A stretch of 41,562 nucleotides of DNA from contig CAISLN010000053.1 of NCBI GenBank assembly GCA_903886275.1, forward strand, positions 1 to 41,562. Reading direction: 5' to 3'. The translations under genes were made by a program, and so were the position numbers. Numbering within the stretch: position 1 is the stretch's first letter; each line of letters starts with the position of its first letter. Under the pieces are notes generated by a model. That model was given only the letters and a program-made list of their open reading frames with translations, was not told the DNA's origin and searched no databases. Below, piece after piece: positions 33,945 through 41,562 of this stretch. The stretch comes from an uncultured beta proteobacterium. GTDB taxonomy: Bacteria > Pseudomonadota > Gammaproteobacteria > Burkholderiales > Burkholderiaceae_C.

Positions 33945-34268
33945 TCAGGCCGTCAGCTTCGCGCTGGCCAACCGGTTCAGGCTCACTCCCTGCTCTGCCG
34001 CCATCAGTGCCAACTGGCGGTGCACCATGGGCGGAATGCGCACACGGAACTCGCCGCTGTAGCTCTTTTCGGCCAACGCCTCGGGCACGGGTTCACCGCT
34101 GGCCTGCATGTCGGCCACCACATCGGTCACTACTTTTTGAATGCCTTTGAGCGCGGCCTCGGGTGTTTTGGCCAGCCAGCTCAAAGATGGAAATTCTGTG
34201 CACAGGGCGAGGTGTTCACTGTCTTCGGGAGACCAGGTGACGCGATAGGTGTAGTGCTGTGTGTTCAT
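33945..34268 (-). CDS. hicB: HicB-family antitoxin, orphan
   Basis: 107-aa HicB. The N-terminal partial RNase-H-like fold (YTYRVTWSPEDSEHLALCTE, FPSLSWLAKTPEAALKGI) is joined to a C-terminal ribbon-helix-helix segment (FRVRIPPMVHRQLALMAAEQ, GVSLNRL). There is a good ribosome-binding site (GGAGGG). HicB normally neutralises the small RNase HicA encoded next to it; no hicA frame exists on either side. It may be solitary, acting as a repressor or as an anti-toxin for toxins in trans. It lies 66 bp downstream of mazF. Confidence 0.8.
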   Translation of the reverse strand: MNTQHYTYRVTWSPEDSEHLALCTEFPSLSWLAKTPEAALKGIQKVVTDVVADMQASGEPVPEALAEKSYSGEFRVRIPPMVHRQLALMAAEQGVSLNRLASAKLTA

Positions 34269-34334
34269 GGTTCACCCTCCAACTTGTCGATGGCCTGACC
34301 TGTCTGACCTAATAGGCCTCGAACGCAGGCACAG

Positions 34335-34673
34335 CTAAGAAATAGCCAGCAACGCCTTGATCTTGGCCCTTGTCTCGCGCATCACGGCCTCGGTAACGCT
34401 GCCCTTCTTCTTTGCCTTGCGGATGCGCCAGTCCAGCGACTTGACCTGGTCCGCCAGCACCACGCCCTCCTTGCCATCGAGCTCGGTCAGTACTTCAAAC
34501 GGGTAGCCCTTGATTTGGGTGGATAGCGGGCAGCACACCATCAGACCGGACTTGCCGTTGTAGGCGGCGGGGCTCAGCACCAAGGCGGGCCGATGACCTT
34601 TTTGCTCGTGCCCGGCTTGCGGGTCAAACTCCAGCCAGACGATGTCGGCCGCTTGCGGCACGTAGCGCGCCAT
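34335..34673 (-). CDS. mazF: MazF/PemK-type mRNA interferase toxin
   Basis: 112-aa toxin of the MazF/PemK family, an RNA endonuclease cutting specific short motifs. IVWLEFDPQAGHEQKGHRPALVLS has the family start (G-E-x-x-K-x-RPxLVLS-like). S/T-containing strand CCPLSTQIKGYPFEV and VVLADQVKSLDWR complete it. It follows mazE with a 2-bp gap, as is usual for such pairs, so antitoxin is made first. Confidence 0.9.
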   Translation of the reverse strand: MARYVPQAADIVWLEFDPQAGHEQKGHRPALVLSPAAYNGKSGLMVCCPLSTQIKGYPFEVLTELDGKEGVVLADQVKSLDWRIRKAKKKGSVTEAVMRETRAKIKALLAIS

Positions 34674-34675
34674 GG

Positions 34676-34918
34676 CTACAGCGCTTCCTTGCCTTGCGGG
34701 GTGCCAAAGTCGGCTTCGCCATGCGCATTGGCAGGCGTCATTTGGGCCAGCAGATCATCGAGTTGGTATTCGAGCGTGTGCGATGGCTCGATGACGATGC
34801 GACCCTTGCTGGCAGTGATGGTGACCTGCTGCTCCACATTGAAGGCTGCCAGCTTCATGGTGGACTGGTTGATGCGTAGCGCCGGGCTGTTGCCCCATTT
34901 GCGAATGACGGCTTCCAT
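34676..34918 (-). CDS. mazE: MazE-type antitoxin (AbrB fold)
   Basis: 80-aa antitoxin. The N-terminal SpoVT/AbrB-like swapped-hairpin domain (AVIRKWGNSPALRINQST) binds DNA and the acidic C-terminal tail (DDLLAQMTPANAHGEADFGT) binds MazF. Good ribosome-binding site AGGAG (34923-34928). The gene autoregulates in known relatives; a palindrome overlaps its predicted -10 box. Confidence 0.9.
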   Translation of the reverse strand: MEAVIRKWGNSPALRINQSTMKLAAFNVEQQVTITASKGRIVIEPSHTLEYQLDDLLAQMTPANAHGEADFGTPQGKEAL

Positions 34919-34938
34919 GTCATGCTCCTGATGGTGTG

Positions 34939-34973
34939 TCTACATTGTAGATACCAAGGGTCTGCCGGGTCAA
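34939..34973 (-). promoter_or_regulatory. mazEF promoter and operator
   Basis: On the minus strand: -35 TTGACC (34968-34973), 18-bp spacer, -10 TACAAT (34944-34949), 25 bp before the mazE ATG. A 13-bp palindrome TCTACA-N-TGTAGA (34939-34951) covers the -10, an ideal autoregulation operator for a MazE/MazEF complex. Confidence 0.65.
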
Positions 34974-34988
34974 GACGGTCTGTTGTGT

Positions 34989-35852
34989 TCAGCCGCCAGC
35001 CAGCTCCAAAGACCGCTTCGCCGCCTGTATCGTGTTGTGCACCAGCATGGTGATGGTCATGGGGCCCACGCCGCCGGGCACGGGGGAGATATAGCTGGCC
35101 TTTTGCCGCACCCCCTCAAAGTCCACATCGCCCACCAGGCGGCCGTCCGGCAGGCGGTTGATGCCCACGTCGATCACCACGGCGCCGGTGCGCACCATTT
35201 GCGCCACGATCAGATTGGGCACGCCGGCGGCCACCACCAGGATGTCGGCCAGGATGGTGAACTGCGCCAGGTCGCGCGTCTTGGCGTGGCAGATGCAGAC
35301 CGTGGCGTCGCGCTGCATCAGCATCATGGCCATGGGTTTGCCCACAATGTTGCTGGCGCCCACCACCACCACGTTCTGGCCTTCGATGGGGATGTTCTCA
35401 AACTCCAGCATCTTGGACACGCCATAGGGTGTGCAGGGCGGAAACACCGTCTCGCCCTGCGCCAATGCGCCCACGTTGTAGAGGTGAAAACCGTCCACAT
35501 CCTTGTCCACCGAAATGGCCGCCAGCACGCGCTTGAGGTCAAAGTGTTTGGGCAGGGGCAGCTGCACCAGGATGCCATGCACCAGGGGGTCGGCGTTGAG
35601 CGTCAGGATCTTGTCCAGCACCTGCTGGTCCGGCGTGTCTGCGGCAAAGGCGTAAACGGTGGAGTCCAGCCCGACCTCGGTGCAGGCCTTCACCTTGTTG
35701 GCCACATAGACCTTGGAGGCCGGGTTGTCACCGACGATGATGACGGCCAGTCCGGGTGTAACGCCCTGCGCCTTCAGCTCCAAAGTTTCCAGCTTGCACT
35801 GCTGGCGCACATGCTGCGCCACGGCCTTGCCGTCGATAATTTTCGCGACCAT
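34989..35852 (-). CDS. folD: Methylene-THF dehydrogenase / methenyl-THF cyclohydrolase
   Basis: 287-aa FolD: oxidises 5,10-methylene-THF with NADP+ and hydrolyses the methenyl-THF to 10-formyl-THF. The catalytic Lys is in VYVANKVKACTEVG (Y-x3-K, about 48-57) and the signatures GILVQLPLPKH, and near the C-terminus PVPGGVGPMTITML are present. NADP-binding loop GASNIVGKPMAMML. Beside an MttB-like methyltransferase and with GlyA/Sox close by, it is a plausible outlet for the C1 units made by demethylation. It is divergent from the MttB-like gene, 255 bp between starts. Confidence 0.95.
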   Translation of the reverse strand: MVAKIIDGKAVAQHVRQQCKLETLELKAQGVTPGLAVIIVGDNPASKVYVANKVKACTEVGLDSTVYAFAADTPDQQVLDKILTLNADPLVHGILVQLPLPKHFDLKRVLAAISVDKDVDGFHLYNVGALAQGETVFPPCTPYGVSKMLEFENIPIEGQNVVVVGASNIVGKPMAMMLMQRDATVCICHAKTRDLAQFTILADILVVAAGVPNLIVAQMVRTGAVVIDVGINRLPDGRLVGDVDFEGVRQKASYISPVPGGVGPMTITMLVHNTIQAAKRSLELAGG

Positions 35853-35943
35853 ATTTCCGACTTTCTGTAGGGTCTTGGGATGGCCGCAATCCTAGGGCGA
35901 GGGGACCTTGCAAAGGGGGGGCAAGGCGACTTGGGTCGCCGCA

Positions 35944-36005
35944 TTTGCGACAAACAGGGGCTGCTGCAAAGCCTGCGGCGTTGGCATGCAAAAGCGTGTC
36001 GCAAA
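35944..36005. promoter_or_regulatory. Inverted repeat TTTGCGACA-N44-TGTCGCAAA in the folD/mttB divergent promoter
   Basis: 9-bp arms at 35944-35952 and 35997-36005 between the divergent folD and MttB-like genes. The arms also each lead into CAAACAGG-like stretches (GACAAACAGG, CGCAAACAGG). They contain the same TTGCGA core as the repeat at 4849-4871. The long spacing would fit two operator half-sites bound cooperatively or DNA looping. Confidence 0.45.
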
Positions 36006-36107
36006 CAGGTCAAGGCTGCGCGCGGGCGCTGCAATACTATGCGTTTTAATCCTGTCACCCATGCGCCTAGATCATGGTGGCGGGCATCAGGCACTGGAGA
36101 ACCCCAA

Positions 36108-37700
36108 ATGACCGACACCGTTGTACAAGCCGAGACTGTAGCAACCGAAGCGCCACGCGGCCGCCGCGCCGGTGGCGGACGCGAGGCCAAACGCGCCGCG
36201 CGCACGGCCCGCAGCGCCCAGTCGGTGCCTTACATCACGCGCAAGATTCCCTACTTCGAAGTGATAGACGAGGAAGGCCTGCAGATCATCGAGCGCAATG
36301 CCGACACCATTCTGGAAGAGGTTGGCATCGACTTCCGTGACGACGCAGAAGCGCTGGACCTGTTTCGCAAGGCCGGCTGCGATGTCCGGGCTGAGCGCGT
36401 GCGTTTCCCCCGTGGCCTGGCGCGTAAACTGGTGCAAGACACCGCACCGCGCGAGTTCACGCAATACGCCCGCAACCCCGCGCACAACGTGGTCATAGGC
36501 GGCAAAAACACCGTGTTTGCCCCGGCCTATGGCTCGCCCTTTGTGCGCGACCTCGACAAGGGCCGACGCTACGCCACCATCGAAGACTTCCAGAATTTTG
36601 TGAAGCTCACCTATATGGCCAACGCGCTGCACCACAGCGGTGGCACGATTTGCGAGCCGGTCGATCTGCCGGTGAACAAGCGCCATTTCGACATGGTGTA
36701 TGCCCACATGAAGTACAGCGACAAGCCCTTTATGGGTTCCGTCACGCACCCCGATCGCGCCCGTGACACGGTCGAGATGACCAAGATTTTGTTTGGCGAC
36801 AACTGGATCGATCCGCTGACTGGCAAGCCGCGCACGGCCGTGATCAACCTGATCAACGCCAACTCGCCCATGACCTTCGATGAGACCATGCTGGGTGCGG
36901 CCAAGGTCTATGCGCGCGCCAACCAGGCCTGCATCATCACCCCCTTTATCTTGGCCGGTGCCATGTCGCCGGTCACCGTGGCCGGCACCGCCGCGCAAAC
37001 ATTGGCCGAGGCGCTGGCCGGCATGGCCTTTGTGCAGCTGTGCAACCCCGGCGCGCCGGTGGTGATGGGCAGCTTTGCCTCCTCCATTTCCATGCAGTCC
37101 GGTGCGCCCACCTTTGGCACGCCCGAGCCGGCCTTGGTGCTGTATGTGATGGGCGCCTTGGCGCGTCGTCTGGGTGTGCCCTTTCGCTCGGGTGGCGGCC
37201 TGTGCGGCTCCAAGATTTCGGACGCGCAGGCGGCCTCCGAGTCGGCCAACACCCTGATCCCCACTTGTCTTGGCGGTGTGAACTTTGTGCTGCACACGGC
37301 CGGTTGGCTCGAAGGCGGCCTGTCCATGGGTTACGAGAAATTCATCATGGACGTGGACCAGGCCGGCATGATGCACACCCTCTTGAACGGCGTGGACCTT
37401 TCCGAGAACGGCCAGGCCATGGACGCTATTCGCGAGGTCGGACCCGGCAAGCATTTCCTGGGCTGCGCGCACACCCAGGCCAACTTCGAGAGCGCCTTTT
37501 ACCGCTCGCCCATCACCGACAACAACAGCTTTGAGCAGTGGGAATCCGAGGGCTCGCGCGACCTCACGCAACGCGCCAATGCGATGTGGAAAAAGCAGTT
37601 GGCCGAGTACGAGGCACCGGCCATGGATGTGGCTACCGACGAAGGCATTCTGGATTATGTGAATAGCCGCAAGGCATCGTTCCCCGACTCCAATATTTGA
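36108..37700 (+). CDS. MttB-family methyltransferase, non-pyrrolysine (COG5598)
   Basis: 530-aa protein of the trimethylamine methyltransferase (MttB) superfamily. Family markers are EEVGIDFRDDAEALDLF, LTYMANALHHSGGTICEP and the conserved GAMSPVTVAGT... barrel. No in-frame UAG occurs, so it has no pyrrolysine and belongs to the non-Pyl branch, whose studied members demethylate glycine betaine, proline betaine or carnitine-type quaternary amines onto a corrinoid protein. The N-terminal 40 residues are basic (RRAGGGREAKRAARTARSAQ), which is unusual. Start at 36108 with GGAGA upstream; the frame further 5' is not coding. No corrinoid protein or MtgA-like partner lies nearby. A strong terminator follows. 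Confidence 0.85.
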   Translation: MTDTVVQAETVATEAPRGRRAGGGREAKRAARTARSAQSVPYITRKIPYFEVIDEEGLQIIERNADTILEEVGIDFRDDAEALDLFRKAGCDVRAERVRFPRGLARKLVQDTAPREFTQYARNPAHNVVIGGKNTVFAPAYGSPFVRDLDKGRRYATIEDFQNFVKLTYMANALHHSGGTICEPVDLPVNKRHFDMVYAHMKYSDKPFMGSVTHPDRARDTVEMTKILFGDNWIDPLTGKPRTAVINLINANSPMTFDETMLGAAKVYARANQACIITPFILAGAMSPVTVAGTAAQTLAEALAGMAFVQLCNPGAPVVMGSFASSISMQSGAPTFGTPEPALVLYVMGALARRLGVPFRSGGGLCGSKISDAQAASESANTLIPTCLGGVNFVLHTAGWLEGGLSMGYEKFIMDVDQAGMMHTLLNGVDLSENGQAMDAIREVGPGKHFLGCAHTQANFESAFYRSPITDNNSFEQWESEGSRDLTQRANAMWKKQLAEYEAPAMDVATDEGILDYVNSRKASFPDSNI

Positions 37701-37721
37701 TTCCCGGCTTAAGATGACAGG

Positions 37722-37751
37722 GCGCACTGCTTATCGGCAGTGCGCTTTTTT
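37722..37751 (+). terminator. Rho-independent terminator after the MttB-like gene
   Basis: GCGCACTGC (37722-37730), loop TTATCG, GCAGTGCGC (37737-37745), then six T residues. A perfect 9-bp stem plus T tract, 22 bp after the stop codon. Confidence 0.9.
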
Positions 37752-37765
37752 AGTTCAGGGACGGT

Positions 37766-39049
37766 ATGGGTGTTAACAAGCTTCTGATTCCGCTGGCCTC
37801 GCTGCTCAGCGGCCTGGCCCTGCTGGTGGTGGGCACCGGGCTGATGTTTGCCGCTATCGGTGCGCAGGCCGGCTCGGCCAAGTTCTCGGGTCTGGTCACC
37901 GGCTTGGTGATGTCGGCCTACTTTGCCGGCTTTGTCTATGGCACCTATGCCTGCCCCAAGATGATCCGCCGCGTGGGCCACATCCGCGCTTTTGCCACGC
38001 TGGCCTCGCTGGTCTCGGCCCTGCCCATGTTCCACGCGCTGTGGACCAATGCCCTGGCCTGGGGAGTGCTGCGCTTTGTCACCGGCGTCTGTCTGGTGGG
38101 CCTGTACATCGTGGTGGAAAGCTGGCTCAACGTGGTGGCCACCACGGCGCAGCGCGGCAAGGTTTTTGCCGCCTATATGGCCGTCAGCGGCATTTCCATG
38201 GCGTTGGGGCAGTGGCTGATCCTGGTGGGCGACCGCTTTGGCTTTGTGCCCTTTGCCATGGCCTCTATCTTGTTTTCCTTTGCCCTGATTCCGATCACGC
38301 TGACCCCGGTGCGCGAGCCCGAGACCATGGAGGTGCCGCGCTTTGTGCTCAAGGAATTGTTCTATATCTCGCCCATAGGCGTCATCGGCACGCTCGGTTC
38401 GGGGCTGCTGGGCGGGGCCTTCTACAGCCTGGGCCATGTGTTCGGTCAGGGCGTGGGTTTTAGCGAGCGTGGCATCGCCACCTTTATGGCCGCCACCATT
38501 TTGGGCGGTGCGGCCTTTCAGTGGCCGGTGGGCCATCTGTCGGACAAGCATGACAGGCGCTCGGTGCTGTTTTGGGTTTGCGTGCTGTGCGCCGGCGTGG
38601 CGGGCCTGGGCTTTTACCTGGCGCGCGAGTTTGAAGCCTCGCTGATCTTTTTGGGCATTGTGTATGGCGGCCTGTCCTTCACCGTCTATGGCCTGAGCGT
38701 GGCCCACGTCAACGACCTGATCGACTCCAAGCGGGTGCTCGAAGTCTCCAGTGGCCTCTTGCTGCTGTACGGCATAGGCTCCACCGTCGGACCCACCCTG
38801 GCCGGCGGCGTGATGGACCTGTTTGGCCCCGAGGCGCTGATGCTGTACTTCGCCATCGTGCTGGGCCTGCTGGCCGTGAGCGTGTGGGCTTTTGCCCCGG
38901 CCAAGTACATGCATGCCGAAGAGAGCAGCCACAAGACCGATTACGTGGTCATGGGCAGCGGCTCGCAGGCCGTGCTGCAAATGGACCCGCGCCGCCCGGA
39001 TTTCGAAGACAGCAACCCGCCGCTGCCGCTGGTGGACCCGGGGCGCTAA
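37766..39049 (+). CDS. MFS transporter
   Basis: 427-aa polytopic protein with about twelve membrane helices and a hydrophilic tail of about 40 residues. MFS motif A-like sequence is KMIRRVGHIRAFA in the first loop and HLSDKHDRRSVLF in the middle loop. It resembles the YcaD/YfkF-type branch of uncharacterised MFS permeases. The preceding terminator makes independent transcription likely, but GGGA precedes the ATG. The substrate is unknown; export or import of a methylated compound is conceivable from the neighbourhood only. The stop is convergent with the next gene, overlapping by 4 bp. Confidence 0.85.
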   Translation: MGVNKLLIPLASLLSGLALLVVGTGLMFAAIGAQAGSAKFSGLVTGLVMSAYFAGFVYGTYACPKMIRRVGHIRAFATLASLVSALPMFHALWTNALAWGVLRFVTGVCLVGLYIVVESWLNVVATTAQRGKVFAAYMAVSGISMALGQWLILVGDRFGFVPFAMASILFSFALIPITLTPVREPETMEVPRFVLKELFYISPIGVIGTLGSGLLGGAFYSLGHVFGQGVGFSERGIATFMAATILGGAAFQWPVGHLSDKHDRRSVLFWVCVLCAGVAGLGFYLAREFEASLIFLGIVYGGLSFTVYGLSVAHVNDLIDSKRVLEVSSGLLLLYGIGSTVGPTLAGGVMDLFGPEALMLYFAIVLGLLAVSVWAFAPAKYMHAEESSHKTDYVVMGSGSQAVLQMDPRRPDFEDSNPPLPLVDPGR

Positions 39050-39366
39050 CCAGGAGGCTCACTGGGGTAGCCCTCGTGGGCTGCTCCGTCTGCGCGCTCA
39101 AAAAGCGCCGTGCGCAGCAGGGCTGCGACATCGCGCGCATCTGCATCTATCAGCCGCAGCAGCGCATTCACCTCGTACAGGCGCGCACTGAAGGGCCCTC
39201 TCAGGCGCAGCGGTGCATGGCCTAGGTAGCGCAGACGCTGCGGGCCAGCGCTTGAAACGCCCCTAGCGGGCGCGGAGGTTTCCAGAGCACTGCGATCTGC
39301 CGCAAAGGCAGCGCGCAATTGCGGTGTGGCAGGCAGGGCCTGGCGACGCTGTGAGCAGCAGGACAT
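39046..39366 (-). CDS. Hypothetical protein, phage-structural-like
   Basis: 106-aa protein, ATG at 39366 with GAGGG 9 nt upstream. The C-terminal half (RLRYLGHAPLRLRGPFSARL, then YEVNALLRLIDADARDVAAL) recalls small phage-like proteins with a V-x-Y-x-G ... VRGP-x-TGR-x-Y ... VDxRDAxxLL layout. It follows the DUF1360 gene by 15 bp in the same direction and ends converging on the MFS gene. No function can be assigned. Confidence 0.55.
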   Translation of the reverse strand: MSCCSQRRQALPATPQLRAAFAADRSALETSAPARGVSSAGPQRLRYLGHAPLRLRGPFSARLYEVNALLRLIDADARDVAALLRTALFERADGAAHEGYPSEPPG

Positions 39367-39381
39367 GGTCAAAAGCCCTCG

Positions 39382-39678
39382 TTATGGCGGTGTGCGCAAA
39401 GCCGCCACCCCGTATTCCAGCAAGCAGGCGCCGCCCGCAATCGCCAGCCACAGCACCACACCGGTGGTGAAGGTATTGGCCATCCACCAGGCCAGCGGAG
39501 CTGCGGCCCACATGCTCAGGCAGTAGGGGCAATCCATCATGCGCCCCAGGCCGCCCGCCCCGGCACGCTTACGCAATGCCACGACCACATCAAACGGCCC
39601 GTCTTCATGTGCCACCAAATGGGCCACCCGCCACGCCGCCAGCACGGCCACCACCCATTGAAACCAGGGGCTGTTCAT
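39382..39678 (-). CDS. DUF1360-family small membrane protein
   Basis: 98-aa protein with two or three predicted membrane helices and the family motif WRVAHLVAHEDGPFDVVVAL followed by DCPYCLSMW (C-x2-C, about 50-57). DUF1360 proteins occur in phages and in Bacillus; function unknown. The Cys pair might bind metal or form a disulphide. It lies 18 bp after the large gene on the same strand, so the two are probably co-transcribed. Confidence 0.75.
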   Translation of the reverse strand: MNSPWFQWVVAVLAAWRVAHLVAHEDGPFDVVVALRKRAGAGGLGRMMDCPYCLSMWAAAPLAWWMANTFTTGVVLWLAIAGGACLLEYGVAALRTPP

Positions 39679-39696
39679 GTGACGGGCGCCTCTGTC

Positions 39697-41562
39697 TCAA
39701 TTGGCGTTAAACACCGAGAAGGCCACCCAGGGGTCGATCCAGATGTGGTCTGGGTCATATTGCCAGGGTGGCACAGCCAGATGCCCTCCGTCCCAGCCCA
39801 AAGGGCTGAAGGCACGGCTCGACACATGGGCCCCGAAACTGTAGGTGCCTTCTGCGGCGGTGCTCGGAAGTCGGCACACCAACTGCAGCGTCTGGTGGTT
39901 GTTGCTGACGCTGTCATGCCAATGCTGGAAGTGCAGCGTGCCGCCAGTCACCACCGGCGCGCCGCCGCTGCCGCTGACATAGGCGAAGTCGCCCGCGCCA
40001 CAGCCGCTGGCCCACAGGTCGGCCGAACGCAGGTGGCGCGCCGACGCGTCCAGCGTGACGCGGAAGTACAGGTCTACCGGCGTCGTCTTGCGCCGAACGA
40101 TGGGGCAGACATCGTCGATGGGCAGGAAGGGCCCGGTGGCGGTATAGCTCCACTCGACCGCGATCGGCCCAAGCGGTGCGCTGTTGTCAACATTGAAGGC
40201 CACCTCGGCCGAGCTCGACGAGACCACACCGCCCGTGCCCAGCTCCAGTTTCACGACATAGCGGCCATTGGCAAAGTGGTAGCTGGGCCAGTCGAGCAGC
40301 AGGTCCTGCGGCAGCCAGGCGTGCGGCCCGGGCGGCAGTGCGATCGGGTACCAACCGGCTGGGTCGGCCGGTGGGTAATACCACTCTCCCACGCCTGCAC
40401 CGTTGAGACGGTACAGGGGCCAGGTGAGGCCGACAAAGGGTGCGAACGCGGTGTAGTTGGCGCCGTCGTCGTTGCTGTATTTGTAGCGCAGCCGGTACTG
40501 TGTTGCTTTGGAGTCCGTGTTCTTGCAGCCATACAGCGACAGCACGCCGGCCAGCGGCGACGCGGCGGGGCTGGTGAGCGGCAGCGCATCGGTGTACAGC
40601 CCGGAGGGATGGGGCCGGTTGGTGCGCAGTGCGTAGCCATTGACCGTGTCATACACAGCGGGTTCGCCGGTGACGGGCAGGCGCCCAGCCATCACGATGG
40701 CGGGCGTGTCGCTGCAAGGGATGCCCTCGGGGCCGCAAATGGCGCCAGCGCGCGCGGTGGGCCCGGCATGAATCGTCACCGGGCCGGTGATGGAGGCATC
40801 CCAGCGCACTTGGAACAGGCCCTCGCCGTAAACCTGCTCCTCCACCCCATCGCCGTTGGTGTCCTGCAGGACGCGGAAGGTGATGTCGGGCACATCCAGC
40901 ATGGGCACCCACTCTGGCACAAAGACATCAAAGCAACGCTTGAAAGGTCCTATGGAGCGGCGCAGATCCAGATTGCCCAGATCCTGGGCGTTGAGGTTGA
41001 GCTGCCTGGCCAGGGTATGCACTGCGGGGTGTGGCGTGGCCTGCGCACCCTTGGCACGTGCCGGGTCTGCGGCCCCCTTCATCTGCAACTCCGGTGGCAG
41101 CGGCGGGCGCATATGGGGCAAGGCGGCCGGTGCATCGAGCAGGGCGTTCACGCCAATCGTACTGGTACCAAATCCCACTTGCTGCTGGGCGCGGTTGATA
41201 CGCAGCGCCACATCGCGGCCCAGGCTTTGCTCCACCCGGGCGACCAGGCGCGAGCGGTCGAAGTCATAAAAAGGCTCCGGGTCGGGCCCTGGACCGGGGC
41301 GCGAAATATGCGGGATCTCGAGGGGGATCAGGTCGTCGATTAGGTCGCGCACATTGGGCCGCTCGAAAATGATGGGGAAACAATGACGCTCCCGGCGGAA
41401 GCGCAGTACCCAGTCGATATCAAAGCGCGGGATCCAGACACAGAAGTTGCCGCAGGCGTCCGTGGTCGCCGTGGCGATCACCTCGCGCTGGCAGTGGAAC
41501 GGAAAGTGCCAGGCCCATTTGGACTTGGCGGGGAAGAAGCCGAGCAGGGAACAGTCGGTGTC
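39697..41562 (-). CDS. Large uncharacterised protein, 5' end outside the window
   Basis: At least 621 residues; the frame is open to the window edge, so the start is missing. The visible N-terminal part (TDACGNFCVWIPRFDIDWVL) looks like a carboxypeptidase-regulatory/transthyretin-type beta-sandwich. The middle has LQDTNGDGVEEQVYGEG, an EF-hand/dockerin-like Ca-binding loop. The rest is beta-rich with many Trp, Gly and Pro and paired Cys, as in extracellular or structural proteins. No enzyme motif was recognised. Internal GTG at 41479-41481 is not needed as a start. Downstream lie the DUF1360 and phage-like genes. Confidence 0.7.
   Translation of the reverse strand, partial: DTDCSLLGFFPAKSKWAWHFPFHCQREVIATATTDACGNFCVWIPRFDIDWVLRFRRERHCFPIIFERPNVRDLIDDLIPLEIPHISRPGPGPDPEPFYDFDRSRLVARVEQSLGRDVALRINRAQQQVGFGTSTIGVNALLDAPAALPHMRPPLPPELQMKGAADPARAKGAQATPHPAVHTLARQLNLNAQDLGNLDLRRSIGPFKRCFDVFVPEWVPMLDVPDITFRVLQDTNGDGVEEQVYGEGLFQVRWDASITGPVTIHAGPTARAGAICGPEGIPCSDTPAIVMAGRLPVTGEPAVYDTVNGYALRTNRPHPSGLYTDALPLTSPAASPLAGVLSLYGCKNTDSKATQYRLRYKYSNDDGANYTAFAPFVGLTWPLYRLNGAGVGEWYYPPADPAGWYPIALPPGPHAWLPQDLLLDWPSYHFANGRYVVKLELGTGGVVSSSSAEVAFNVDNSAPLGPIAVEWSYTATGPFLPIDDVCPIVRRKTTPVDLYFRVTLDASARHLRSADLWASGCGAGDFAYVSGSGGAPVVTGGTLHFQHWHDSVSNNHQTLQLVCRLPSTAAEGTYSFGAHVSSRAFSPLGWDGGHLAVPPWQYDPDHIWIDPWVAFSVFNAN

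Noticed and set aside
36108..37700. Pyrrolysine-containing MttB
   Set aside because: The reading frame has no internal UAG and no pyl genes are present; it is the non-Pyl branch.
36087..37727. 546-codon minus-strand open frame opposite the MttB-like gene
   Set aside because: Shadow of the methyltransferase gene; composition only.

Overview
The window reads as chromosomal DNA of a betaproteobacterium, most likely Burkholderiales and probably Comamonadaceae (Rhodoferax/Polaromonas/Acidovorax-like). This is inferred from the high-GC codon use, the protein variants and the hairpin-type intergenic repeats. No rRNA or tRNA is present to confirm it.

Layout. 1-139 is the 3' end of a group II intron. 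214-2167 holds a MarC-family membrane protein, a DUF6629-type membrane protein and a stand-alone receiver protein. 2202-4766 is a large FAD/GcvT dimethylglycine/sarcosine dehydrogenase-like enzyme. 4991-9834 is a minus-strand operon: TonB-dependent receptor, periplasmic binding protein, hybrid histidine kinase. 9938-13075 holds a 4Fe-4S protein, an MNT nucleotidyltransferase with a truncated HEPN partner, and a HyuA-type hydantoinase. 13300-15873 is a visibly AT-richer module: a small upstream protein, a PAAR-lysozyme effector, and LprI-like immunity genes interleaved with toxin debris. 15950-23975 is a minus-strand operon glyA-sdaA-soxBDAG. 24350-33899 is a five-gene, translationally coupled type I restriction-modification operon (hsdM-rhuM-hsdS-AAA/TOPRIM-hsdR). 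33945-34918 holds an orphan HicB antitoxin and mazEF. 34989-37700 holds folD, divergent from an MttB-family methyltransferase. 37766-39049 is an MFS transporter. 39046-41562 is a minus-strand cluster of three poorly characterised genes, the first running off the window.

Functional theme. The backbone is methylated-glycine and one-carbon catabolism. The MttB-like protein and the dimethylglycine dehydrogenase-like enzyme could demethylate betaine-type compounds stepwise. SoxBDAG oxidises sarcosine to glycine and methylene-THF. GlyA joins glycine and methylene-THF into serine, SdaA deaminates serine to pyruvate, and FolD oxidises surplus methylene-THF. Inverted repeats built on a shared TTGCGA half-site lie upstream of the dehydrogenase and in the folD/mttB divergent promoter region, which hints at common control.

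Two accessory blocks interrupt this backbone: the secreted-lysozyme effector/immunity module and the defence block (type I R-M with an embedded AAA-TOPRIM protein, plus TA genes). The best candidates for new biology are the AAA-TOPRIM protein and RhuM inside the hsd operon, the effector/immunity remnant chain with an atypical lysozyme active site, the TonB receptor/binding protein/kinase operon without an ABC permease, and the uncharacterised gene trio at the right edge.
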